Source: Digitaria exilis (Eukaryota > Streptophyta > Magnoliopsida > Poales > Poaceae). From it: DNA of 64,000 nucleotides. The number at the start of each line of letters is the position of its first letter. Positions within the stretch are counted from its first letter, which is position 1. The translations under genes and the position numbers were made by a program. The stretch is taken from positions 1,860,001 to 1,924,000 of the forward strand of contig JACEFO010001653.1 of assembly GCA_015342445.1 (NCBI GenBank), in the 5' to 3' direction. Below, one piece after another: positions 24,273-34,528 of the stretch. Below the pieces are notes generated by a model. That model saw only the letters and a list, made by a program, of their open reading frames with translations. It was not told the origin of the DNA and made no database searches.

Positions 24273-25721
24273 ACGCAGAGAATCCGAGTGATCATGGTCG
24301 ATCGTGGGAAAAGAAGACCCCGTTGGACACTTGGACTTAATTGTATTTTTGTTTTCTTATTGAATAGTTTGGTTTCCTGCAAGGGACAGCTATTCATCAT
24401 CTTCGTAGTTCGACTACTTTGAGCACTTGCCATCTATAACTGATGGTGAAAATGTTGCTGCGATGTGGTTTTTTTTTTTTTTTTGCCTAAGAAAGTTGCT
24501 GCGATGTGTTGTGGCCACACCACAGAAGCACGTGACGCACCCTTGTTCATGGATCGATCAACTTGTCGTAATCAAAAGAGAATAAGGCGTCGTACTAGCA
24601 CCGACGCAGGCAACCAAACAAAAGTGCGAATGCGATGCACCAAGTGAGGAGACACGCCCGAAATTCGCGTGGCATATAATGGAAGCCTAGCAATGGTTAA
24701 ATCTTTTCAGTGGTAACTGGAAAAGCCATGCGAATATATATAGCACAATCGAATTGCTAGTTGACTCTGACTGATATGATCCCGGGCGGTGGAAAGGATC
24801 GTCGATGGTGACTGAATTTTCTTTGGTCATCCCATCGTGGTCTCTCCCTGGCCTCTCATCCATCTCTGCTGTAGCTGGTGATAACAAGCATGTGTGATCC
24901 ATGTGTGTGTATGGATGCAGCAACCACCGCATGTCGATCGATCAGTTATTCAGGTGTCTCTGTCGTTTGCAGGGCACACCGCTAGCTTTCTTCCCTTCCT
25001 TTCTTCTTGCGTGTTGATTTCATAGCTCGTGGGGCCTGGCAGCTGATTTGATCGATTTTTCTTAATGTCTACAGGGAGTGTACTTGCATTGTATTAAATT
25101 AGTTAGTTAAAGCAACCAGTAATAATCTGTCTATATGCTCTATATAGCGCCGTGCAAGGTTTGTTTACTTTTGATGACATTGGCATCTGACAGCTTAGTT
25201 TGCATTGCGTCCTCTTCCAAAAAGAAGAAGGCAGTTTCTTAGCTTGTGCAGAGAGGGAAAGAAAAAATGGGCGTATGCTCATCGTCCTACCATCTCTAGT
25301 AGACATGGACATGGATTCGGACCTGTAGCAGTTGACTCGATCTGCCTCAGGGTTTGAATGGACTTGTAGCCAATTAGCGACTAGCTCACTATGGGACGTT
25401 AGCAGAGTGGTTGGTTCCAGTGGGAGCTCTGACTAATGGCAATTTGCAGCGTGTGAGTGTGATACTTTGAAGTAAATTGGAGTATGGCGTCAGGGGCCAC
25501 TAAGAAGCTAGTTTCTCCTGGTTCGTCTATCTTCCAAGAGAATGTTCTATAAAATCATTTTATTATCTTTGTTCAGTAGTTGCAGGTTGAGTTGAAATAA
25601 ACTGATCGATCGGCAGAGCAGGGGCACCTGATCGATTGGCTAATGGCGACAGTAATGGTCTGTGCTAGTGTGAATGATCGATGAGCACTTGTACAATTGA
25701 GCATACATATGGATTAATTAC
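24273..25721. other. Intergenic between hAT element and MMT-like exon
   Basis: I searched both strands for homologs of MMT exons 2-12 and see none. There is no other gene. This stretch would be intron if the upstream MMT-like exon is spliced to MMT. Confidence 0.45.
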
Positions 25722-26025
25722 CTGGAGACGACATGGAGAGGAAGGCGTCGGCGGGGTTGTGGTGTAGTAGCAGCTCCTGGATGCGGAAGCCGAACCGCCG
25801 GAAGAAGTCGCCGCCGCCGGCGTCCTCCTCCTCCGTCGACGACTGGCGGCTGCGGAGATCGGTGAGGAAGACACGCGCGGCGCGCCTGGTGGTGGGGTCG
25901 TGGAGGCGCTCGAGCAGGGCCCTGAGCTCGGCGTAGGCGGCGTCGCCGGAGGGCGCGCACCGCTCGAGGAAGGCCTCCACGGCGACCTTGCCGCCGGCGT
26001 CCTCCTCCACGCCCACGCTGCCCAT
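25722..26025 (-). CDS. MMT-like first exon (duplicate or alternative exon 1)
   Basis: The open frame from ATG 26025 encodes 101 codons plus one base. It shares AFLERCAPSGDAAY, LLERLHDPTTRRAAR, a basic stretch and FRRFGFRIQELLL with MMT exon 1 (AFLAECAPSGDAAY, VLERLHAPATRPAAR, FRTFHFRIHDVIL). It ends at a good donor, CCAG|GTAATT, in phase 1, the same phase as MMT exon 1 (253 nt; this one 304 nt). A TATA box lies about 106 bp upstream. No other MMT-like exon follows before MMT itself, 3.65 kb downstream on the same strand. It is either a decayed partial duplication or an alternative first exon that could splice to MMT exon 2 at 20552. Reading past the donor gives a stop almost at once, so alone it is not a plausible enzyme. 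Confidence 0.55.
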
Positions 26026-26130
26026 CTCGAAGAGGATGCCGGCTTGCGATGCGTCGGAGAGAAGCCGGTGGCCTGTGCTGCGGTGGGGTTGCTTGCTGTT
26101 GGTGTTGCTGCAGCTCCGGCTGCTGCTTCA

Positions 26131-26137
26131 ATATATA
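26131..26137 (-). promoter_or_regulatory. TATA box before the MMT-like exon
   Basis: The minus strand reads CTATATATTG here, about 106 bp before the ATG at 26025. This spacing is like that of the MMT promoter. Confidence 0.5.
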
Positions 26138-29100
26138 GCAGAGGAGGAGGATGCAACGCCCGGCATGTCTTGGCAGTTGGCATCCACAAACGCCATGGCG
26201 ATCGACTTGCTCTTTATTATTTATTTATTTCATATATACATGGAAGTGATTGATTTTTATTTATTTCTGTCTCTGTTGGCTCTATTTTCGTGGACCATTT
26301 AATAACAACATGATGTAACACAGATTCTCTGCTATACGTATGTCCATATGTTACTGTACATCATATAGTAATAGATCAACTTGTTGTTGGCGCCATCATA
26401 TATGGTCTCCTCCACTATTCACCTAACGTAAGCTTTAAGCTACATACTTATAGCACAGGGTGAACACATTTTAGTGTTATTTTAAACAGTCAACCACCTG
26501 TTATTTATCTCTTTATTAGGGTTGGGCAATCATTTGAGCTGGTTAATTAGCCACTAAATAGGCTAAACTTCTGATTAATCGGACATAGCTAGCGATCGTA
26601 CCTAGCACGTGGTATGGGCGTTTATCAATAGGGGTCAGTGTACATGCGAGTTTGTAAACTCAATGCATACCTCCAAATTAACGATTGAAAAATAGATACC
26701 GAAAGAAAGTTCGTCTTCAACAGTAGCTAGTTTCAAGACGTTAATGTTCTCTATTTTTGTATGTGCTTAATACGATAACTAATTATGTCGAAAGCAATGG
26801 CTTACTGTTGATCATGTCCCTGTCTGAAATGAAAAATATTTGGAGAAGAGAGAGAGAGACCTCCATCTGGCCCCACCCCGATCATGTCCCTCGCTCTGTG
26901 TCGATCCGTCGTGACCGCAGATATTTATTTTGTGAGATGAGGAACGAAGATCATATCCGTGCGTCTATGTGTAAAATATGCGGTCGATGCATGCAGCTGC
27001 TTCAGTCACCAATAATATATCAAACGTACGTGATGCTTATTACGAAAAAAAACGCATCATCTCTGCAATTCTATTCGGCCTACATACCAAACCAACCAAA
27101 TTTTTAAGCACGCGGCTGGTGACCCTAACCAAGGGCCATAATCTTATCTACTTCCACGGTACAAAATTAAGCCTATATGTCTCCTCTATCTTATCTTAGT
27201 AATAATAAGTTATGACAGTGACATATGTGCATATACACTCTACCCTTTTCGTCTTGAGCTTTGACAATGACATATACGCACACACTCTACCCCTTCCGTC
27301 CACCGATGCTGGCTGGTGCACCATACAACTAGTATCTGGTGCATTTTTAATAGAAGATGAAAATATTTTCCGCTTCTGCATTCTTGTGCATGGTGGCTAG
27401 TATCTTAATTTCTTGTCGGTAGCTGGGGGATCAGGGGTGCCGTATCAAGAATATACTGTAGATATGCATGATGATATGTGTATGTAGAGTGAAGATATCT
27501 CTGCTACACGACATGTATTATTGCACATAATTCCTCCGTTTCATAAATGTTTGTTTGATTTCTCTATACACCTGGATGACATAATACATTATTATCAGTA
27601 ATTAGAATAATATTTATGTTATCCTAACTTCGATAGGTCAAGACTCAAGAGTAGTGATCTGGAGTTTCATAGTTATTGAGACTCTAGAGGTAAGTCCACT
27701 AACAAAACCTGTACGTACGTAGTAGGGCAGGCCGACATGTCACTGGAGCATTTCCTCACATGTATGCACGTGATTACCAATTTCTGGGCACCGGGCCACT
27801 TGTCGCACGCAGCCTGGTTCAGTTAATTTATTTGCAGTGTGTGTGTGCGCGCGCGCGCTGGTGCATTATCTATTATTTGTGCAAAACATGCTAAATGTGA
27901 CTACACGTCCCTTTTTTTTTGTCATGGCCAATGTCCACTCCCCATCGTGCATAGCTAGACCAAATTAATATAACTCTTCTTAGGATGTTCACAAGTCTCT
28001 TTCATGAAAGTTTACATACCAAGAACACTATCAATCCGTCTTCGTGATGCTAATAACAGAGAGTGACAATAAACACATTTAACCCAGCACAAGCAAAAGA
28101 AAAGGTTGGATGGACACTCGCTATACTCTCCAGTCTGCAAGCATGATGATGGAGTCGCTCATCTTGTAAGCACGATGGTTGTTTTCTAGAATTTGTATTT
28201 GTCCCTAATAAAGCAGCTAGTTTTTTTTTTAAAAAAAAATAGTTTTCATCGGTTGGCATCCGGACGGCCGTGGAGCTGATGTGATGTTCGCAGTTTTTCA
28301 TGGGTTAAGATCGAGAGTCGTAGTTGACGTTCCTTCCTCTAGATTACTACCTAGGCCAAGTAGTAAATAGTGATTGAGAGCAGAGTAATGATGAAATAAG
28401 GAAGATCGTGGCTAATATATAGTAGATCTGTGCTGCAATTTATTTCCATAACACTATATGGCATCTTATCATGAACATACCCTAGTAAGTAGAGAAAAAA
28501 AAATAGTGCTCAAAGTTTGCACCATGAGAATCGTAGAAAATGAATGCTACGCTTACGCCAACTTTCGCCAAATACTCTCCCCTCATCTGAAAAAGGCTTA
28601 ATTTATTAGGATCCACCACCTGCCAAGGCAGCCTCCACGTACATGGAACTTCTAACTTCCATGCATGATGGGAGTTCCATTTACATGCCGTGCTAGCTCC
28701 TGGAATCTCGCCAAACTAGCCAGGAAATTTTCTTCTTCTTATTTTTTTGCGCGCACGTGTTCGTTTTCTCTTCCTCCGATCTGTAATAAATGCAATCCAA
28801 ACACTGAGGCGAGACACTTCGCAGGCCTGTACGAACTCGCAGTGCATAAACACTTCGCAGGCCGACATGTCACTGTCTCTAGCATGAATGATCTTCAACC
28901 ATGGTTCTGTACTTCTAAAACACTGATTGACTGGTTCTTGCTATTTTATATTCTAGCTTTTTAACCGCAATTATTGTAGACTTCTTTTCTTCCTGCTCCG
29001 GCCATGTTAATCCTCGTAAGACGCACTTGAATTACTTCAATCAGCCCCTAAAATTAATACCAATTATGTCATTATTAAAAGTGAAATAACCACTAAATCT

Positions 29101-29460
29101 GAATCTAAATAATATAACAATTTTTTAAAAAATATCAATATAAAATTATAAATTACTATTTCTATAATTTTAAATATATTATTTATGTTATTATTATATA
29201 AAAATAATGCCAATAATATTTGTCACCATGCATTCATGTTTGAGGAGGGAGATTAAATATTTTCATGTTTACATAGCTCAAATAAAGGATCCAATTAACT
29301 GCATGCCAAACAATGTGACACAAAATAAAAAACAAATGTTAGTAACTAAATTCAATATAAATATATAATAATAAATTTGTATATTAGAGTATTATCAGAA
29401 TATCTAACATAGATGAAAAATAGTCTTATATAGATATATAAATATTAACTGTTTCTAATT

Positions 29461-29492
29461 AGCCCGTGCGGTAGCACGGGTTGATAGGCTAG
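29461..29492 (+). mobile_element. Helitron-type 3' terminus
   Basis: AGCCCGTGC, a GGTA loop and GCACGGGTT form a hairpin (29461-29482). It is followed nine bases later by CTAG at 29489-29492 and a T. A GC-rich hairpin just before CTRR-T is the Helitron 3' signature. I could not place the 5' TC end. It should lie upstream in the AT-rich block around 28-29 kb. Confidence 0.55.
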
Positions 29493-29772
29493 TGATACAA
29501 ATATGCCTGCTCCACGGCAACTGCTCTGCTCTCTACTACTACTAGCTCAAAGACAAGTTCATTTCACACTTCACGCACAAGGATGTTCTGCTCACAAAGT
29601 CACAATCACCAGATTCTTGGGTCTACTGTTTCTCCATGTGGAGGTTTCACGGCCTGATGCCTGATCGTCCACGGCGTCGTCTGGTGGTGTATGGGTAGTA
29701 TGACGCCATGGATCAGCTGGTGGCGCTTCACAGCAGGTCCAACAATGACGTACAACGAGACCAGCAAGCAAT

Positions 29773-29827
29773 AACGTGTAAGAAAAACATTCAGGTCCAT
29801 CCCTCAGGAATGTTTTTCTTACACGTT
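29773..29827. repeat. 20-bp perfect fold-back hairpin
   Basis: AACGTGTAAGAAAAACATTC at 29773-29792 is exactly complementary to 29808-29827, with a 15-nt loop. It is intergenic and could be a fold-back end of a small element or a small-RNA hairpin. Confidence 0.65.
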
Positions 29828-29844
29828 GTTAAGCCTAGGAAAGT

Positions 29845-30264
29845 CATGACTGGGCCAAATTAACTACAACCAGCTGTCCAGCTCTAGTTGGGTTTCAAAG
29901 TAATGAAGTACCATGTTTTCCTTCCTCTCAAAAAGAAAGCCAGAATTTTCTCAAAAAAAAGGAGAAGAAGAAAGCGAGAATTCTACTAAAAAAAGAATTA
30001 AGTGAGAATCATTCATTTGTGAAATTCCAGCAGCACCAGAAGGACCCAAGCATTGCATCATAAAGCAATCACAGAAAATCATCCTATTCTCTTTCCTTCC
30101 CCCCCCCCCCCACACCCTCTGCTAGCTACTTCATACACAGCCTTATAGCATCATCATCAAAATGGGCGCGCCTATGAGCAATTCTCGTAAACAATTTGAT
30201 AGTACAATTCTCTTGTAAAATTACGGTTCACACTTGGTTTATTTTGCACTCGTGCCACTCGTAA
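29845..30264. repeat. Tandem duplication, copy 1 (no MITE)
   Basis: This copy shares a colinear run of phrases with 30463-31044: GGCCAAATTAACTACA, CACCAGAAGGACC, AAGCATTGC, TCATAAAGCAA, CATCAAAATGGGCG, CCTATGAGCAATTCT, GACAATTCTCTTGTAAAAT-like text and CACTCGTGCCACTCG. No gene is seen. Some of it resembles 3'-flank or promoter-like DNA. Confidence 0.75.
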
Positions 30265-30462
30265 GAAATATGAAATGGACCAGAAGCCCATCAAAGCCCA
30301 TTTCGCCGGATGAACAGGCGAAAGGTTGTTTTCGCCAAATGAGTTGGCGGTAGGATGACATTTGTGTAAAATAAGTGTTAAGATATATATTTTTGAAAAT
30401 TTAAAAAATAAATAATATAAAAAATAAAAAAATCCAGACTTTAGCTGGAATTCAGCAAAATC
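30265..30462. other. Spacer between the two duplicated copies
   Basis: It includes a small inverse-repeat stretch around TTCGCC/GGCGAA (30300-30350) and an AT-rich tail. There is no gene. Confidence 0.4.
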
Positions 30463-31044
30463 CATAACTGGACCAAATTAACTACAGCCGAGAAGCTGGA
30501 ATTCAAGTATGAAGAAGAAAGTGAGAATCATTTTGTATTGGACAAGTTCCAGTCCAAAAAAATGGCTGCAGAGTAAAGTGTGCACTGTGCACCACCGCCA
30601 CCAGAAGGACCTAAGGCCAGTCTCAGTGGGAGGGTCATGGAGAAGGGTCATGGCATTAAATATCATGCTACATCAGCAGATTTGCTTACATGGCAGGGTT
30701 ATTTATGAGGAAAGAGAGGGGAGAGGGTCATGGGATGAGAGGGGAGGGTCATCACCATGACCCTTGGCTGGCACGGGTCTCCAAGTTTGCAGTCTTGGTA
30801 ACTGTGTGATGACCCTCCCACTAAGACTGGCCTAAGCATTGCGTCATAAAGCAACCACCGAAAATTGTCATGTCTCTTTCCTTTTTCCTTCCCCCTCTGC
30901 TAGTTCACACACAACCTTTACAACATCTTCATCAAAATGGGCGGCACCTATGAGCAATTCTTGCAAACAATTTGACAGTACAATTCTCTTGTAAAATCAT
31001 GGTTGGCACATGGTTTATTTCGCACTCCTGCCACTCGATCGTAA
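30463..31044. repeat. Tandem duplication, copy 2 (with MITE)
   Basis: Second copy of the 29845-30264 segment, interrupted by the MITE at 30615-30832. Outside the insertion it aligns colinearly with copy 1. It lies just beyond the OPR stop codon. Confidence 0.75.
30615..30832. mobile_element. Tourist-like MITE with TTA/TAA target duplication
   Basis: GGCCAGTCTCAGTGGGAGGG at the left and its inverse with one mismatch at the right form inverted repeats of at least 24 bp. TAA flanks both sides (30612-30614, 30833-30835). The other copy of the surrounding duplication has the uninterrupted site GGACCCAAGCATTG, so the 218-bp insertion limits are confirmed by a paralogous empty site. Confidence 0.88.
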
Positions 31045-31200
31045 CATGAGTACATGACAGAACCACCAGCTACTAATAAGCAGGGTTACAACACGGCGGT
31101 CGATGATGGACGGCACCAGCTGGAATGGAAGAGCATTACATTACAGCAACGAAACGACGCCGGAGGTGGACGCCGACGCCGACGACACCGACGCATCGCA

Positions 31201-32307
31201 TCAGGCGGCCTTAACGTCGGCGAGGAACGGGTAGTCGGTGTATCCAACGACGGGATCAGAGGTGTAGAACGTAGTACGATCATACTTATTCAGCGGCGCA
31301 TCAGCAACCTCGAACCTCTTGGGAAGATCCGGGTTGGCCAAGAACAGCCTTCCATACGAGACGAGATCCGTGTACCCTTCCTCCACCACCTTGTTCCCTT
31401 CCTCCCTATCATACCCACCGGCGGCGATGAACGTCCCCTTGAACGCCTTTCGAAACGGCAGCAGCCGGTGGGGTATCTTTCGCCGGCCATCCACCAGCGC
31501 CATCCTCGGCTCGATCATGTGGCAGTAGAGCACGCCGGCGTCGCTGAGCTCTCCGACGAGGTGGCTCGCGAGCGCCTCCGGGTCCGAGTCATGGCAGTCC
31601 ATGTAGTCCGTGAACGGCGAGAGGCGGACACCCACGCGCCCCGGGCCCACCTCGCCGGCGACGGCGCGGACGACGTCGAGGGCGAAGCGGCAGCGGTTGG
31701 CGAGCGAGCCGCCGTACTCGTCGGAGCGGTCGTTGACGCCGTCCTTGAGGAACTGCTCGATGAGGTACCCGTTCGCGCCGTGGATCTCGACGCCGTCGAA
31801 CCCGGCGGCGATGGCGTTGCGGGCGGCGGCGCGGAAGTCGCCGACGATCGCCGGGATCTCGTGGGTCTCCAGGCGGCGGGGAGGGGAGAAGGACTCCATG
31901 TGGCCGTCGAAGCTCATCTGCGGGGTCACGGCGACGTCGGTGCTGGAGATGGGCGGCGCGCCGCCGGGCTGGAGCTCGGTGGTGGAGACGCGGCCGACGT
32001 GCCAGAGCTGGCAGAAGAAGACGGCGCCTTTCGCGTGGACCGCGTCCACGATGGGCCGCCACGCGGACACCTGCTCGGCCGTCCAGATCCCCGGCGTGTC
32101 CGTGTAGCCCTGCGCCGTGTCGGAGACGCCGGTGGCCTCGGTGATCATGAGCCCGCCGCTGGTGGCGCGCTGCGAGTAGTAGACGGCGGCGTGCGGCTGC
32201 GGCACGTTGCCGTAGGAGCGTTGCCTCGTCAGCGGCGCGAGGACGACACGGTGGGAGAGGTTGAAGTCGCCCATCTTGTACGGTGTCAGCAAAGGGATGG
32301 CCTCCAT
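31201..32307 (-). CDS. OPR: 12-oxophytodienoate reductase-like old yellow enzyme
   Basis: This FMN-dependent NADPH reductase reduces the C=C bond of alpha,beta-unsaturated carbonyls, such as oxylipins. It is a single exon of 368 residues from ATG 32307. Family blocks are SHRVVLAPLTRQRSYGNVPQ, GGLMITEATGVS, GAVFFCQLWHVGR, GFDGVEIHGANGYLIEQF, DRSDEYGGSLANRCRF, FIAAGGYDREEGNKVV, YGRLFLANPDLPKRF and VGYTDYPF. The ligand-binding pair is H176/N179 with Y181 as likely proton donor. Most plant OPRs I know have His where N179 is, while yeast OYE has Asn. The C terminus (ADVKAA) has no peroxisomal SKL-type signal, so it resembles the cytosolic OPR-I group rather than jasmonate-making OPR3. A TATA box lies about 108 bp upstream. 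Confidence 0.95.
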   Translation of the reverse strand: MEAIPLLTPYKMGDFNLSHRVVLAPLTRQRSYGNVPQPHAAVYYSQRATSGGLMITEATGVSDTAQGYTDTPGIWTAEQVSAWRPIVDAVHAKGAVFFCQLWHVGRVSTTELQPGGAPPISSTDVAVTPQMSFDGHMESFSPPRRLETHEIPAIVGDFRAAARNAIAAGFDGVEIHGANGYLIEQFLKDGVNDRSDEYGGSLANRCRFALDVVRAVAGEVGPGRVGVRLSPFTDYMDCHDSDPEALASHLVGELSDAGVLYCHMIEPRMALVDGRRKIPHRLLPFRKAFKGTFIAAGGYDREEGNKVVEEGYTDLVSYGRLFLANPDLPKRFEVADAPLNKYDRTTFYTSDPVVGYTDYPFLADVKAA

Positions 32308-32414
32308 GATCGTACGGCTCTCGAGATTGATCACACCTTGCTTGCCTTTTACTAGGCTCGCTTACAGTGAGGTGAGTGATGAGTGAGCTGCGCAGAAGCT
32401 TTGCTTGCAGCGTC

Positions 32415-32422
32415 CATTTATA
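32415..32422 (-). promoter_or_regulatory. TATA box of the OPR gene
   Basis: The minus strand reads CTATAAATGG, about 108 bp before the ATG. No intron signals intervene, which supports a single-exon gene with a leader of roughly 80 nt. Confidence 0.65.
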
Positions 32423-34528
32423 GCATCCAGATGGCTGGGACTAGTTTATTTCAAAATCTCAAGGTAGACGACGACCCGGCCGGGCGCTAGTATATTGTAT
32501 AATTGTTGTGCGGAGAGACATGCAGCCAGCGATTACATCAACTTTAGATAATGGAAGCTGTTGCAACCCTATGCGCCTAAGGATTCGTTTATTAGTAATT
32601 AATGCTAAAAACAACGCCTGTTACGAAATAATTCGTAGCTCATTCTTCACTAGCAGCCGCCACCTCCAAGGCTTACAGGCTATATATGCTAATGTCCTTC
32701 CCATCTTTTTTTTTTTGTGATAATCTTTAGAATCTGAAACGTTGGGTGCCCCGAACAATGCTTGCTAGCATAAGTGATGTGATTTCTCCATGTGGCCAAA
32801 AATGATTGGTTCATTGTCCAAGGCTAGAATTGACAGTCCACTGCAGTTTGCAGTAAATTTCTCTCCCAGAGACAAATGTTAGTATAAATTGTGTGACTGT
32901 ACTACTATAAATGATTCGAGGCTAGATGCGAGGTTTCCATCCTAATTAAATTGAGCCTCTGCATATATAGGAAAGTTGTCACTTCAGGAATCAATTTTGA
33001 CTTTCATGAGTTCTGATCTAGAAATGGGGATACCCTGACTTTCTTTGCACTTTTCTGACCTACTGTACAGATAGTATTTCTATGCAGCATTGTGAAAACC
33101 ACTTCTCATTTCGTAATAACTCAAAAGGCTATTTACTAGTGAGAAGGAAAATATTTTCGACAGAGGGATCAATAACTTTGAGATACACTTTGCTCTTTTA
33201 GTTGTCCATACATGACAATTGCCATCTCATCATGGGGTTACACTCGGCTGGCTCCCCTTCAATTTTGCTAGAGAAAAATGCTTCAAATGATCAATAAAGT
33301 TTGAAATATCAAAAAAAAATTTGCTAGAGAAAATGGGTCTTGACTCTTGATAGCCCAATCTTCCTTTCAGGAACGCAGCCGCCTGCAGGAGAGGAAGAAG
33401 GCAGGCAGCTCCCGTGGGCCATGCCGGCGGCTACTTGCCAGGTCACCATCAGAGTCAAAAGAGACCACCACCAACTGACACACAAAATCATCTCGATCAT
33501 GTCAGATGAGATATTTTGGAACACTAGCGAGTTTGCCTATACACTGGAGATATATGATGCACGTATAAACAATTGACTACAATGGCTACGCAAGGATGAA
33601 TTGAATGATGCAGCCATGTCGACTCCGACGTCACCCCTGACATAACCGAACCGACAATCCCTCCACCGTTTGGGTGGCCCACCCAAGCATCTTTTCTGTT
33701 TCTTGTGATGCATTTTTTAAAAATAAATCTTGTGATACAAATATGATCTCGGTCTAACATCCCATTTTAAAGAGACATATGTCTCGGCAGTGTTTTCCTA
33801 TCAAACTCAATTTTCGGAAGACAGTTAGACTCTTACATTTGAACGCTTGCAAATAAGTTAGGTTGCCTCTTCAAAGTAGCGTCAAGGAAATTCGTTCGGG
33901 GAATAATTTTCGCTAGAGATAGGAAGACGTTTTGTGCTTTCACAATGTAATAAGAAACTGATTGTCAAGTTTTCCGTTTTACATTAGTGCAACAAAGTCG
34001 TTTTACGTCGCCCTCAAGTCCAACAGATTAGGAAGTTTCCTTACCCCTCCTGAGACATTTTATCCTCACCTAGGCCTACATGAGCATTAAGCTTTAAGCA
34101 AGTTGAATCAACCATGAGAGCACACAGCAGAACCTCACTCTCCTGGTAGATGAACAATTGAAATGCACATGCAATCAGCAATATCACGTGGCTCGATTGA
34201 AAGCGCGCATATTTCCGAACTTCAACCCAACGGAGTGATAGGTACTGCAAGATCTAAGGTTACTTATCAAATCTAGCAGATTGCGGACAGATATGTTCAA
34301 ACAGTTCCTATAAACCAGGTCCAAATGAGTCCACACTGCAAACCAATCTTCAGAGTACAGTATTGCCACAATCAGTTTACAATACGAATAGAAGGTACCA
34401 CACAAATAACTTCGCAGGTGCATAAAACTGTTCCAGCATCACCATAAGAGTGCAAGTACTCGAAATATACGCTAGGTAGGCAAGGTAGGAGGATACTGCG
34501 CGCTTAAATCAGCAGGCCAGCATCCATC
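32423..34528. other. Intergenic, OPR promoter and AGO1 3' flank
   Basis: No open frame here resembles a protein family. The last 100-300 bases should hold the Argonaute 3' UTR. I see no clear repeats or elements. Confidence 0.4.

Larger units (their letters stand above)
26138..29844. other. Long intergenic region
   Basis: No gene is supported. It is AT-rich with short open frames only. A Stowaway-like end (CCTCCGTTTCATAAATG) is near 27532. A CA/TG- and CG-alternating stretch lies at about 27837-27859. The Helitron-type 3' end is at 29461-29492 and a long hairpin at 29773-29827. Confidence 0.4.

Noticed and set aside
31054..32355. 433-codon open frame on the plus strand
   Set aside because: It lies antisense to the OPR gene, whose strand matches a known family throughout. 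The open frame results from high GC and absence of stops opposite a GC-rich coding exon.
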